Shown: piece after piece, positions 17,747-26,178 of the stretch
Layout: each line of letters begins with the position of its first letter
Numbering within the stretch: position 1 is the stretch's first letter
Assembly: GCA_030066195.1 (NCBI GenBank)
Contig: JASJCB010000112.1
Coordinates: 1-32,502, forward strand
Direction: 5' to 3'
DNA: 32,502 nt
DNA from: Acidobacteriota bacterium
GTDB taxonomy: Bacteria; Acidobacteriota; Holophagae; Acanthopleuribacterales; Acanthopleuribacteraceae
The notes under the pieces: generated by a model
What the model was told of the DNA's origin: nothing
Databases searched by the model: none
What the model saw: only the letters and a program-made list of their open reading frames with translations
Translations under genes and position numbers: made by a program

Positions 17747-20041
17747 TCACCCGCGCCGCCCGCCGCCGCGACCGCCTTTCTTGCCGCCGCCTCGTCTGCT
17801 CCTGGGGCCGGGTCGCGCGTCCCCTCCACGCGGGCCTCTTGACAGTTTTTGCGACAGGGTGCGTTTCACTCTTTTTTGGCCGGACCGTTGCGGGACTTTG
17901 CGTTGCGGCGGCTGGTTCTCGGTAGGGGCCAGGTCCAGGCGTCGGGCGATAAAATCTACCAGCAGAATTTGCACCTGTATTTCGTCGCCCACCTGGTAGA
18001 CACGGCCCTTGTTGCGGCCGATCAGCGACAGGTTCTCGGGGTTGTAGACATAGTAGTCGTCCCGAAACTCCTCCACGTGCACCAGGCCCGAGATGTAGAG
18101 GTCGTCCAGCCGCACCATCAAGCCGAAGTTCTTGACTTCCTCGATGATGCCGTGGAACTCATTGCCCATTTCGTGTTCGCGGATGTGGCGTAGGATCTTG
18201 ATGCGGCGGAAGCTTTTCTCCGCCGTCATGGCCTCGCGTTCCGTGGTGGAAATGTGCTCGCAGTCCTCCATCAGTCGGCCGTCGTCGAAATGTTCCGGTC
18301 CCAGGTCCGATTTTTTGAGGAGGCGCGTCAGGCGGCGGTGCACGATCAGGTCGGCGTAGCGGCGGATGGGGCTGGTGAAATGGGCGTAGGAGGTCGAGGC
18401 CAGGCCGAAGTGACCGCGGTTGTCGATGTTGTATTCCGCCAGTTTCAGCGACTTCAAGACCTGGGTTTGCAGCACGCGCGCGCCGGGTTTGTTCTGCAGG
18501 GCCTTGATGATCTTGTTCAGGGCGACGCCGGTTTGCGTGCCCAGTTCCATGGGCGGTTCGATGCCGAATCCCTTGAGGAAGGTGACCAGATCCTCGATCC
18601 GGTCCATATCCGGTTGCTCGTGAATCCGGTACGGAATACCAATCCCGCGTTCTTCCATGTGCCTGGCCACGATCTCATTGGCCAGGACCATAAACGCCTC
18701 GATCATGCGGTTGGCGTCGGTTTGTCGGTAGAGGGAAACCGATTCCAGTTTATGGCCCTCGTCCAGCTTGACCACGACCTCGGGGATGTCGATCACCAGG
18801 CCGCCTTTGGCCCGGCGTTGCTTGTGCATGGCGCGGGCCAGGGCAATCGACAGGTCCAGGGAAGGTACCACTTCCTTCAGTTCCTCGCGCAGTTCCGCAT
18901 CCTTATCCAGGCAGGCTTTAGCCACCTGGCTATAGGTCAAGCGGAAACTGCTGCGGATGAGTCCCTTGTGCAGGGTGTAGCTTTTGAGTTGCGCGTCGCG
19001 GTCCATGATCGCGACTACCGACAGGGTGTAACGGTCCTCGTCGGGCCTCAGCGAACAGAGATCGGAAGATAAAATGGACGGCAGCATGGGGATGGCCTTG
19101 TGGGGCAGGTAGACACTGTTGCCGCGTTCCTGGGCGCAACGGTCCAGCAGGCCGTCTTCCTTGACGAAGGGGCTCACGTCGGCGATGTGGATACCCACCT
19201 CGATATGACCGTCGGGCAATTCCCTGAAGTGAAGGGCGTCATCGAAATCCCGGGCATCGGCGCCGTCCACGGTGAAGACCAACCGGTCGCGGAAATCTGT
19301 ACGGTCACCCAACTCGAATTGGAAATGACGGCCCACGTCTTCGCCGGCGGCCAGGACTTCCGGGGGGAACACGCGGGGGATGCCGGCTTCTACCAGCACG
19401 ATCTCCTCGTCCACCATGGGATCGTCCAGGTGACCCAGCATCTTTTGAAAATGCCACTTACCGCTTTCGCTGCGTTCCCACAAACCCACCTGGCCGTCGG
19501 TCGCGTCCTGGGGGAAGCCGATCATCTCGCGCCGTTCCAGGGTTACCGGGCCGAACGGGGTGAACTTCTGGAAGTGCCCCTCCACCTCGAAAACGCCGGT
19601 CATCAGGGTTTTGCCGAAGCTTTCGATCTCGATGACTTCGGCCGAGATGCGGTTATTGGCGTCGCGGCTGACCTTGCGGGCCAGGACCTGGTCACCGTGG
19701 CGGGCGCCGGCCAGGGCGCGTTCGGGCACGAACCAATCATCGCCCTTGGGGTTTTCCACGAAACCGAAGCCGCGAGAGGTCAGGCACATGCGACCCGAAA
19801 GGGTGTCGCGCATCCTGGTTTTGGTCCGTTTGATATCCAAGGATTGTTGTTTGCCGTCGGGGACCCAGAACTGGTTGCCGATCTTGGTCACCGCGCCTTC
19901 CTTGACCAATTCGGTAAGCAGCGACTTGACGTATTGACGGTCGGAGCCGCCCAGGCCAAGGTTTTTCATGATGCTTTTCAACTTGACCGGGTCTTCTTTA
20001 AGGGAAACGAAATCGAGAATCTTCTTTTTGATATTGAGCAT
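17747..20041 (-). CDS. rnr: Ribonuclease R
   Basis: A 764-residue processive 3'-5' exoribonuclease. In order: an N-terminal winged-helix-like region (1-65); cold-shock domains (about 80-240); an RNB catalytic domain with VDGADARDFDDA (258-269), whose Asp residues bind Mg2+; and an S1 domain (about 650-730; GIIEEVKNFGLMVRLDDLYISGLVHV). A very basic Arg/Gly/Lys-rich tail covers the last ~35 residues, as in many RNase R proteins. ATG 20041 gives a family-like N-terminus (MLNIKKKILDFV), though the RBS is weak; a nearby GTG three codons earlier is an alternative. The methyltransferase follows directly. Confidence 0.95.
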   Translation of the reverse strand: MLNIKKKILDFVSLKEDPVKLKSIMKNLGLGGSDRQYVKSLLTELVKEGAVTKIGNQFWVPDGKQQSLDIKRTKTRMRDTLSGRMCLTSRGFGFVENPKGDDWFVPERALAGARHGDQVLARKVSRDANNRISAEVIEIESFGKTLMTGVFEVEGHFQKFTPFGPVTLERREMIGFPQDATDGQVGLWERSESGKWHFQKMLGHLDDPMVDEEIVLVEAGIPRVFPPEVLAAGEDVGRHFQFELGDRTDFRDRLVFTVDGADARDFDDALHFRELPDGHIEVGIHIADVSPFVKEDGLLDRCAQERGNSVYLPHKAIPMLPSILSSDLCSLRPDEDRYTLSVVAIMDRDAQLKSYTLHKGLIRSSFRLTYSQVAKACLDKDAELREELKEVVPSLDLSIALARAMHKQRRAKGGLVIDIPEVVVKLDEGHKLESVSLYRQTDANRMIEAFMVLANEIVARHMEERGIGIPYRIHEQPDMDRIEDLVTFLKGFGIEPPMELGTQTGVALNKIIKALQNKPGARVLQTQVLKSLKLAEYNIDNRGHFGLASTSYAHFTSPIRRYADLIVHRRLTRLLKKSDLGPEHFDDGRLMEDCEHISTTEREAMTAEKSFRRIKILRHIREHEMGNEFHGIIEEVKNFGLMVRLDDLYISGLVHVEEFRDDYYVYNPENLSLIGRNKGRVYQVGDEIQVQILLVDFIARRLDLAPTENQPPQRKVPQRSGQKRVKRTLSQKLSRGPRGGDARPGPRSRRGGGKKGGRGGGRRG

Positions 20042-20159
20042 AACCGTCACATGGTGGTCCGAATAAAAGGCGGGAAAGCCGCCGCACAAACGGCTAACAG
20101 CATATCAGAACACACGCCTCAGGTGTCTTTTTATTGAGCGGCGGTAATCCGGGGACTGC

Positions 20160-20206
20160 AAAAGAAAAAAGACCCCAAGTCCGGGAGTGCCGGGCTTGGG
20201 GTCTTT
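20160..20206 (-). terminator. Strong terminator after the coiled-coil gene
   Basis: AAAGACCCCAAG and CTTGGGGTCTTT, with an inner CCGG/CCGG pairing, form a long stem. On the minus strand it is followed by a TTTTTTC run. It separates the coiled-coil gene from RNase R. Confidence 0.9.
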
Positions 20207-20230
20207 GAGTGTATTGGAACGGCTTGAATC

Positions 20231-21124
20231 TTAATCGTTACGGCTTTTCTTCCCGTATTTGCGATCACTTGTATCTTCGTCACTCTCTTCTTCGCCGCTC
20301 TTCTTTTTGGGCTTGCGGCGTTTGTAATCGCGAATGTCCTTTTGACGGGCTTCTTTTTCCAGCTCTTTGAGTTGCTTTTCTTTCTTCTTTTTCTGGTTTT
20401 GAAGGTCGGTAATTTGTTTTTCGGCTTTTCTGGCCTCATCGAAGGAAGCGTTGCCGCCCTCGTCTTCTTCGATGGGCGTATTGGGATCGTGAACATCTTC
20501 GCTGCCATAGAATTCGTCGCCGTAAGCAGCAATGTTTTCCATGTTGTTGCGATGCTGTTGGGCGGCCCGGATTCTATTCTCCAGATCCTCTATCTCCTTG
20601 ACCAGGCGCTGGTATTCACCGGCCAGGCGGTCGGCCTCGCTTGCATAATCCGCGGCGCTGGAGGAACCGGAAGAACTGCCGGAAGATGCCGTGGTATTGG
20701 TCTGGCGAGGGTTGGTCTCGGCGAAGGACTCTACCTGGTCATCGCCGATGGATAACCGTTCAGGCGCCGGCTTCTTGGGATCACGGTTCTTCTGCACATA
20801 GTCCGTGATATCGCTCATGGTGGTTTTTCTTTGGGAGAAGCGGCGCTTGGCGGCGGCTTTTTCGGCGGCTGCTTTAGCTTCTTCATCTTTCCGGCGCCTG
20901 GCTTCCATCTGTTTGGTCAGCTCTTCCGATTTGGCGAGATCGACCAGTTTGAGGGGGAGTTGCGTCAATTGGCCCTTACTGGTTTTGAAAACCACGTACT
21001 GACCTTTGACTTGATAACCCTCCGGCACTTCAAAGCGCTTGCCGTTTTTCAGTACCAGGAAATCTGCAAGGCCGGCGGGGATCAGTAAGCTTAACAATAT
21101 TACCAAACCGCAAAGCTTCTTCAT
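20231..21124 (-). CDS. Secreted coiled-coil protein of unknown function
   Basis: A 297-residue protein. The signal peptide (residues 1-20, MKKLCGLVILLSLLIPAGLA) is followed by a small beta domain (21-65; FLVLKNGKRFEVPEGYQVKG) of a type seen in many Acidobacteriota/Planctomycete exported proteins. Then come charged Ala/Lys/Glu-rich helices, a Ser/Gly linker (about 145-158), two coiled-coil stretches (about 160-195 and 228-265) and a highly charged tail. A good AGGAGG RBS precedes the ATG. A possible scaffolding or envelope role is speculative. Confidence 0.7.
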   Translation of the reverse strand: MKKLCGLVILLSLLIPAGLADFLVLKNGKRFEVPEGYQVKGQYVVFKTSKGQLTQLPLKLVDLAKSEELTKQMEARRRKDEEAKAAAEKAAAKRRFSQRKTTMSDITDYVQKNRDPKKPAPERLSIGDDQVESFAETNPRQTNTTASSGSSSGSSSAADYASEADRLAGEYQRLVKEIEDLENRIRAAQQHRNNMENIAAYGDEFYGSEDVHDPNTPIEEDEGGNASFDEARKAEKQITDLQNQKKKKEKQLKELEKEARQKDIRDYKRRKPKKKSGEEESDEDTSDRKYGKKSRND

Positions 21125-21141
21125 AAGGACCTCCTGATACT

Positions 21142-21170
21142 ATTGTAATGCGGCGCATTGTATTTACCAA
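21142..21170 (-). promoter_or_regulatory. Possible promoter for the coiled-coil gene
   Basis: On the minus strand TTGGTA (21165-21170) and TACAAT (21142-21147) have a 17-bp spacer. The predicted start would leave only about 10 bases before the ATG, overlapping the RBS, which lowers confidence. Confidence 0.3.
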
Positions 21171-21219
21171 CTACATAATGCTATTACGGTTCAAGAGGGG
21201 CCGGCAGTTGTGCGCTGAA

Positions 21220-22515
21220 TCACCGGCGGGTAAAAGGAGCCAGGGTCAGGGCGCGCATTGCCATGAAGGACACCATGCCCCACCATAAGAGGTCCGGGTT
21301 ATCCAGGTAAATCGCGGCCAGGGCAAAGGGAAGAAAGCCCAGCAGGGTAGATACCAACATGGCGTTTCGCAGCAACATCCCCCTGGCCAGGCCCAGAAAA
21401 TAGCCGTCGTAGATATAGGCAAATCCTGAAAACAAAAGGGCCGTACACATCCAGGGTAAATCGGCGGATGCGTGCGCAATCACCTCGGCGTGATGGGTCA
21501 ACAAACCTATGAAGAATTCACCGCGGGTCAGGAACAGAAGATTACAAAACACAATCAAGGCGATATTCCAGCGCAGGGTAAGTTGCAGGGCGCGTTTCAT
21601 GGCCCGGTCATTGCCGCCGCCCGCGTAGGCGCCGGCCAGGGCTTCCAGGGAATAACTGAAGCCGTCGATAAAATAGGCGCATGTATTGAGGAACCTGAGC
21701 AAGATGGTGTTGGCGGCCAGCACGATTTTACCGTAATGCGCGGACAGGTTGGTGAAAGCGGAAAACACCGTCACCAGGCAGAAGGTTCGCACCAGGATGT
21801 TGGCTTGGAAAGCCAGGGTGTCTTTGACGTCTTCTCTCTGAAAAACCTTGGTAAGGCTGGGAATGGGGTGCCGGCCCCAGCGCGCCCGAATCATGATCAG
21901 GCCCAGAAGAAAGGTTGCGGTTTCGGCCAGGAAGGTGGCGGTGCCCGCGCCGGCCGCGCCCCAGCGCAGTTCGTAGATGAAGATGTAATTGAGCACAATA
22001 TTCAGGCCGTTCAAAACCACCGATAGAACCAGGGCGGAGCGAACATGGGCCCGCCCCAACAACCAGCCGGTGACGGCCATATGAGCCAGGGTGGCCGGCG
22101 CGCTCCAAATTCTGGCGTGGTAATAGGCCAGGCCGGCTTCCTCTACCGCGGCCCCGCCCTCCAGGATGGCAAAACCCGCCGCGCCGATCAGGTTCTTCAG
22201 CACCAGGATAGCGATCCCCAAGCCCAGCCCGAAAAACAGGGCCCGGAAAAACACCGCGGCGGAAGATTCCAGGTCCTCGGCCCCGCTTGCCTGGGCAACC
22301 AGGCCGGTAGTGGTCATGCGCAGGAAGCCGAAACTCCAGAACAGGTAATCGAAGATCAAGCTGCCGAGCGCGACGCCGGCAAGGGGCGTGATGTCCTCCA
22401 GGTGACCTAACAGGGCCACGTCGATCAGGCCGGCGAGCGGCACGGTGAGATTGGTGAGGATATTGGGAACGGCCAGACGCAACAGGCGCCGGTTATCCAT
22501 GGATTCGGTTTGCAA
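21220..22515 (-). CDS. MATE family transporter, DinF-type
   Basis: A 431-residue, 12-helix inner-membrane protein. The first helix RLAVPNILTNLTVPLAGLIDVALLGHL and the following LGSLIFDYLFWSFGFLRMTTTGLVAQASG are typical of the DinF branch of MATE exporters, different from the NorM-like protein at 10.4-11.8 kb. TTG 22515 has AAGGAG 5-6 bases upstream; ATG 22500 is an alternative five codons later. It is the nearest transporter to the two graspetide precursors (divergent from the first), so a link to peptide export or self-protection is conceivable but not supported by a motif. Confidence 0.9.
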   Translation of the reverse strand: MQTESMDNRRLLRLAVPNILTNLTVPLAGLIDVALLGHLEDITPLAGVALGSLIFDYLFWSFGFLRMTTTGLVAQASGAEDLESSAAVFFRALFFGLGLGIAILVLKNLIGAAGFAILEGGAAVEEAGLAYYHARIWSAPATLAHMAVTGWLLGRAHVRSALVLSVVLNGLNIVLNYIFIYELRWGAAGAGTATFLAETATFLLGLIMIRARWGRHPIPSLTKVFQREDVKDTLAFQANILVRTFCLVTVFSAFTNLSAHYGKIVLAANTILLRFLNTCAYFIDGFSYSLEALAGAYAGGGNDRAMKRALQLTLRWNIALIVFCNLLFLTRGEFFIGLLTHHAEVIAHASADLPWMCTALLFSGFAYIYDGYFLGLARGMLLRNAMLVSTLLGFLPFALAAIYLDNPDLLWWGMVSFMAMRALTLAPFTRR

Positions 22516-22678
22516 CGGGTCTCCTTTTTCAGCCGAAGGCCGGCCGACCAGGGATTATACCGAAACCTGGGTTGAATGGGAGACGAGAGCCGTGTTTCCT
22601 TTTTTTTAAGAGGTGTAGGATGCTGAGCAGCTTACGCATGTTTTACATTTTCCCTGATTAATCAAAGAATATTTTGCA

Positions 22679-22706
22679 TTGGAAAGGGTTGGGATCAGGT
22701 TATAAT
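22679..22706 (+). promoter_or_regulatory. Probable sigma-70 promoter upstream of graspetide precursor 1
   Basis: TTGGAA (22679-22684), 16-bp spacer, TATAAT (22701-22706). The perfect -10 box and AT-rich upstream sequence make it credible. It would give a ~250-base 5' leader before the ATG at 22962. The rest of 22516-22961 shows no gene. Confidence 0.5.
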
Positions 22707-22961
22707 TTTCATGTCAAAAGTGTCGGGGCTACTTTCCCCACCTTGAACTGCTTCCTTGAAACGGTAAGATTTCGCTCCTGAACATCGACCGTAGGGCAAT
22801 CGGTTGGCGAAAGTAATTCTCCGTCTATTCAATTCATCCATCCGGCAACTGGAAACTCAGCGTTGCCGGTCAGCTCCAACCAATCCCCCGGTTTGCGTGG
22901 AAACCGGCAAGGGGGATGCCTAACGATCGTCCGTAATGCATCGACGGACAAGGAGAATGGA

Positions 22962-23174
22962 ATGTTCATCGCGCCCGTTCTTGAAGAGAGCCCGATCAGT
23001 ATCGAGGAATGCCCCGTACGCGGCGGCGGCACCCAAATCAAACAGCCGATCTTCGCCCGTTTCCTGGAAACGCCGCCCATGGTGATCACCGGCGTCAAGC
23101 GCAAATCCGAAGCCGACGCCTATGATCTGAACTTGTGGACCCAAAAGTGGCCTTCCGATACGGATGAGTGGTAG
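22962..23174 (+). CDS. Microviridin-type (graspetide) precursor, single divergent core
   Basis: A 70-residue peptide. It has the leader helix motif QPIFARFLE (28-36), equivalent to the PFFARFLE motif that microviridin ATP-grasp ligases bind, and the C-terminal core TQKWPSDTDEW (60-70), which fits the TxKxPSDx(E/D)(D/E) pattern in which Thr/Ser form esters and Lys an amide with Asp/Glu side chains. Unusual: Trp replaces the usual Tyr after Lys, and about 27 extra residues with a Gly-rich segment precede the leader motif. AAGGAG (22950-22955) fixes ATG 22962; the frame is open upstream to 22863 without features. Graspetides commonly inhibit serine proteases. No ATP-grasp ligase is in the window. 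Confidence 0.85.
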   Translation: MFIAPVLEESPISIEECPVRGGGTQIKQPIFARFLETPPMVITGVKRKSEADAYDLNLWTQKWPSDTDEW

Positions 23175-23229
23175 CGCTTACCGGTCAACCCATGCGGTCT
23201 GCCCCAAGAATCTGAAAACCGTAGAGGGT

Positions 23230-23260
23230 AAGTTGCCGGGTTGCAAGAACCCGGCAACTT
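23230..23260. terminator. Bidirectional terminator between the two graspetide precursors
   Basis: AAGTTGCCGGGTT (23230-23242), loop GCAAG, AACCCGGCAACTT (23248-23260): a perfect 13-bp stem between convergent genes. T-runs are short on both sides. Confidence 0.75.
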
Positions 23261-23269
23261 GCTTTCGGG

Positions 23270-23500
23270 TTAGCCTTCTTCGTTATCGGAAGGGTACTTT
23301 TCGGTGAAGGGTTCGTCGTCATCCGAGGGGTACTTCTCCGTGAAGACCTCGTCGTCGTCCGACGGATACTTTTCGGTAACGGCATCGGACATCTTACTGG
23401 TTTCGGATAGAGGACCGCCGCCGGTCAGTTGAGATGCGTTTTTCTGATCCAACGAACGTTGGCTTTCCAAAAACCTGGCGAAAAAGGGTGCGTTTTTCAT
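23270..23500 (-). CDS. Microviridin-type (graspetide) precursor with three core repeats
   Basis: A 76-residue peptide. Leader motif APFFARFLESQ (4-14) is canonical for microviridin precursors. After a Gly-rich spacer (GGG 27-29) come three core units: TEKYPSDDDE (42-51), TEKYPSDDDE (54-63) and TEKYPSDNEE (66-75), joined by two-residue linkers VF and PF. Each holds the Thr, Lys, Ser and acidic residues that ATP-grasp ligases join into ester and amide rings, so one precursor could yield three cages or a linked product. Start ATG 23500 has TTTGGAGATC upstream; a longer frame to 23545 lacks an RBS. No ligase, protease or acetyltransferase gene is nearby. Confidence 0.92.
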   Translation of the reverse strand: MKNAPFFARFLESQRSLDQKNASQLTGGGPLSETSKMSDAVTEKYPSDDDEVFTEKYPSDDDEPFTEKYPSDNEEG

Positions 23501-23838
23501 GTATGATCTCCAAATATCACGATTTTCTAGGGGGACTTTCGGCATAAGCCGGTATTAAGGTAACGTATTTTCAAGCGTCCCGGTTAGATAGAATTGAAAG
23601 AAAAATGAGGGCAGGGGAGACCCGAAAAAGGAGCAGACCCCGGCTTGTACCCTACGCTGAGGTAGGCATTTGCCGCGGTTTCCTACACCTGGGTGGCCCG
23701 AAATCTCCATGATGTGACGTGGTCTTCGGCGTGTCCAGAACCTGGGGCGGTAGCCGGGGTCATTTTCCCGGAGGAGAGTGGCGGATCGATCCGATCATGG
23801 GCAGGGTCGGCCCGCGGCTATTTATATGAAAAAAGGCT
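23501..23838. other. Intergenic region, no gene seen
   Basis: Contains a small hairpin CCTACGCTGAGGTAGG (about 23650-23665) in a stretch (GGGGAGACCC...GGAGCAGACCCC) that looks like a dispersed repeat, but no coding frame with an RBS or recognisable family. Confidence 0.3.
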
Positions 23839-24345
23839 TCAGGGGCCGGTGGTTGGTCTGGAAGCAATAAATTGGGTGCGTATGGGAACAAGGAAGATGG
23901 GCATATCAGCCAAATCCGCTGGATACCGATTTAAGCCGAGTTGTAGTTCGATGATCCACATATCCACATCGTATCCATTGCGGTCGATTATTCCGGAAGT
24001 AAAGCGGATCACCGTACCCTTGGGCAATTTCTCCGTTTCGGCGATCTGAAGTATCTCCTTTTTGATTGATGCTTCGTAATCGGAATCATCTGAATTCCAG
24101 GCCCGAACCGCGGCTAGAAATTCGCGTGCGGTCAGTGGCGGCCGGTTTTTCCCAATATCATCGAGACGTGCCGTTTCATTGAAGTCCGCAACGGCCTTAG
24201 CTGCCGGAACCGACTCGGAATAACCGTGAACGGCCAGTCGATCCGGGTCATCCTGGCTTTCCGATTTAAATGCGAGTATAAGAACAGCACAACACAAAGA
24301 AACCGGAACAACGAACCAAATGCCTTTTTTCCAATATCTTCGCAA
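23839..24345 (-). CDS. Membrane-anchored protein, possible immunity partner of the upstream amidase
   Basis: A 168-residue protein. Residues 9-26 (IWFVVPVSLCCAVLILAF) form one N-terminal membrane segment or signal anchor, with the rest (charged, mixed alpha/beta) expected in the periplasm. I do not recognise a family. TTG 24345 has AGGAG 7 bases upstream, and this RBS directly follows the stop of the amidase-like gene 14 bp away, so translation is coupled. A small periplasmic protein encoded right after a putative peptidoglycan amidase is the classic layout of type VI effector-immunity pairs; the role is inferred from position only. Confidence 0.7.
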   Translation of the reverse strand: MRRYWKKGIWFVVPVSLCCAVLILAFKSESQDDPDRLAVHGYSESVPAAKAVADFNETARLDDIGKNRPPLTAREFLAAVRAWNSDDSDYEASIKKEILQIAETEKLPKGTVIRFTSGIIDRNGYDVDMWIIELQLGLNRYPADLADMPIFLVPIRTQFIASRPTTGP

Positions 24346-24359
24346 TTTAATTCTCCTGG

Positions 24360-24716
24360 TTATTCGATTACGGAAAAGGCATCTCCATCGTTACTGGCAG
24401 ACCCTACCCCACCTTTGAATTGAATGAGACGTTGGCCGACCTTCCTGCCGACCCATTGGTCCCATACCAGGATTCCGTTGGGTGTCTCCTCGATAAAGAT
24501 GGCGGCGTGGTTCCCGGAAGACCGATTCGGGTAGACTCCGTTTTCGAAGGTTGCGATTGCTGTTCCCTTCTCGACGTTTCCTCCTCTCACCTTAACACCT
24601 TCTTTCCATCGCGAAGTATGAGGTACTCCGCATGCCTTTTGAACCAAAATAACACATTGGCCGTTGCCAACGACCTTTCCTTTGTAAGAACCCGGGTTGT
24701 GACATCTATATGGCAT
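24360..24716 (-). CDS. BPSL0067 family protein (amidase/papain-like fold)
   Basis: A 118-residue protein matching the BPSL0067 family: KVVGNGQCVILVQKACGVPH, GTAIATFENGVYPN, GNHAAIF, VWDQW and DGDAFSVIE are all family-typical. The Cys21 in GQCV, His70 in GNHAA and a polar residue near Asp86 suggest a Cys-His papain/NlpC-like active site; the family is annotated as amidase-like and occurs among type VI effectors. It has no signal peptide, as expected for a protein delivered by a contact-dependent system. AGGAG upstream fixes ATG 24716. No T6SS structural gene or PAAR/VgrG is in the window, so delivery is unknown. Confidence 0.82.
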   Translation of the reverse strand: MPYRCHNPGSYKGKVVGNGQCVILVQKACGVPHTSRWKEGVKVRGGNVEKGTAIATFENGVYPNRSSGNHAAIFIEETPNGILVWDQWVGRKVGQRLIQFKGGVGSASNDGDAFSVIE

Positions 24717-24930
24717 GTCTCTCTCCTAGCTTTCGGCGGTTACATATCGTATCGGTTGATTTTTCGCCCTCTAATCTTACATGCGGATAAATTGTCAGGA
24801 TCAGATCAATAAAATTATGTTTTTTTTAGCCATGGGCCGGGGAGGTCGGCAGGAGTGGACTGTGGGTTTAGAGAGCCGAAGTACGAATTTGTCAAAATCA
24901 CGCGGCTGCCGCGGCCCTCCTTCCAGATAA

Positions 24931-25983
24931 TCAGAGCAATCCCTGTGCGGCCAAAAGCTCTCCATTCAGCAGGGCCGCGCCGGCGGCGCCGCGGATGGTG
25001 TTGTGGGACAGGATCACCATTTTATAATCAAGCACCGGACAGGGGCGAATGCGGCCTACGTGGGTGGTCATGCCGCCGCCGGTCATGCGGTCCAATTTGG
25101 GCTGGGGCCGGGTCTCGTCCTGGTGCACCTGAATCAGCGGGTCCGGTGACGAATACAGGTCCATATCGTCCACCTTGCCCTGGAAAGAAGCCAGGGCGGC
25201 TTCTACCTCGTCCGCTGAGGCGGGTTTGTTTTTGAAAGCGACGCTGATTGCCTCGAAGTGGCCGTCGATCACATCGACCCGGTGACAGGCGGCGGACAGA
25301 ATCATGGGGGCGGGCGTTACGGCGCCGTTTTCCAGGACGCCCAGAATCTTTTTCGGTTCGGTTTCCAGCTTGTCTTCCTCGCCGCCGATGTAGGGCAGCA
25401 CGTTGTCGTTGATCACCTCTTCCGGCGGTCCGGGATAGCCCGCGCCGCTCCTGGCTTGCATGGTGACCACGTTCACCTTTTCCACGCCGAAGGCCTGATC
25501 CAGGGCCGATAGGGGCAAGGCCAGGCCGATGGTGGCGCAATTGGGGTTGGTAACGATGTATCCCGACCAGCCGCGATTTTTACGCTGAATGTCTACCAGT
25601 GCCGTGTGATCCGGGTTCAACTCGGGGATGACCAGGGGGATGTCCTCGCCCATGCGAAAGGCGGAGGCGTTGGAAACCACGGGGATGCCCGCGGCGGCAA
25701 AGGCGGGTTCCACCTCGCGAGCCTGTTCCTTGGGCAGCGCGGAGAACACCAGGTCCAGGGTTTCGCCCGGACGGCAGGGCGCGACTTCCAGATCGGCGAA
25801 CTTTTCGGGGAAGGCGCCGGGCGCGCGCCAGGTTACGGCATCCCGATAAGCTTTGCCGGCGGACTTTTCCGAGGCGTAGAGGGCGGTCACCTGAAACAGC
25901 GGGTGATTTTCGAGCAGTTGCAAAAGCTTCTGGCCGACCGCGCCGGTAGCGCCGAGAATGCCGGTTTTCAAAATTCGTGTCAT
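24931..25983 (-). CDS. asd: Aspartate-semialdehyde dehydrogenase, archaeal/fungal type
   Basis: A 350-residue NADP-dependent enzyme that reduces L-aspartyl-4-phosphate to the semialdehyde for lysine/diaminopimelate, threonine and methionine synthesis. Rossmann motif GATGAVG (11-17), active-site Cys149 in TNPNCATIGL, and His242 in DGHFEA. The SNASAFRMGEDIPLVIPELNPDH and TMQARSGAGYPG blocks belong to the archaeal/eukaryotic subclass (TIGR00978-like) rather than the E. coli type. GGAGG lies 6 bases before ATG 25983. It is monocistronic and separated from neighbours. Confidence 0.93.
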   Translation of the reverse strand: MTRILKTGILGATGAVGQKLLQLLENHPLFQVTALYASEKSAGKAYRDAVTWRAPGAFPEKFADLEVAPCRPGETLDLVFSALPKEQAREVEPAFAAAGIPVVSNASAFRMGEDIPLVIPELNPDHTALVDIQRKNRGWSGYIVTNPNCATIGLALPLSALDQAFGVEKVNVVTMQARSGAGYPGPPEEVINDNVLPYIGGEEDKLETEPKKILGVLENGAVTPAPMILSAACHRVDVIDGHFEAISVAFKNKPASADEVEAALASFQGKVDDMDLYSSPDPLIQVHQDETRPQPKLDRMTGGGMTTHVGRIRPCPVLDYKMVILSHNTIRGAAGAALLNGELLAAQGLL

Positions 25984-26138
25984 GGGGGTCCTCCACCTGT
26001 CTAATCCAAAGCAGGTCCTGGGTTTATAACAGAACCGGCCGCAAGGTGCAAGACGGGACCCGGATAAATTCCGGCATGCTCCCGTGTACTCGAGCATGGG
26101 GGTCTAGAGAGGAGATGGTGCTTATTTCCCCGGTTTCA

Positions 26139-26164
26139 GCCGCCGCCTTTCGAGAGGCGGCGGC
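26139..26164 (-). terminator. GC hairpin after the LVIVD-repeat gene
   Basis: GCCGCCGCCT (26139-26148) and AGGCGGCGGC (26155-26164) form a perfect 10-bp stem with a TTCGAG loop, 15 bp past the stop. No T-run follows, so it may act as a weak or Rho-assisted terminator. Confidence 0.55.
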
Positions 26165-26178
26165 CGTTGTGCGACAGG

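Noticed and set aside
23270..23400. Short tandem DNA repeats that might suggest a repeat locus
   Set aside because: They encode the three TEKYPSD cores of the graspetide precursor and are explained by the protein.
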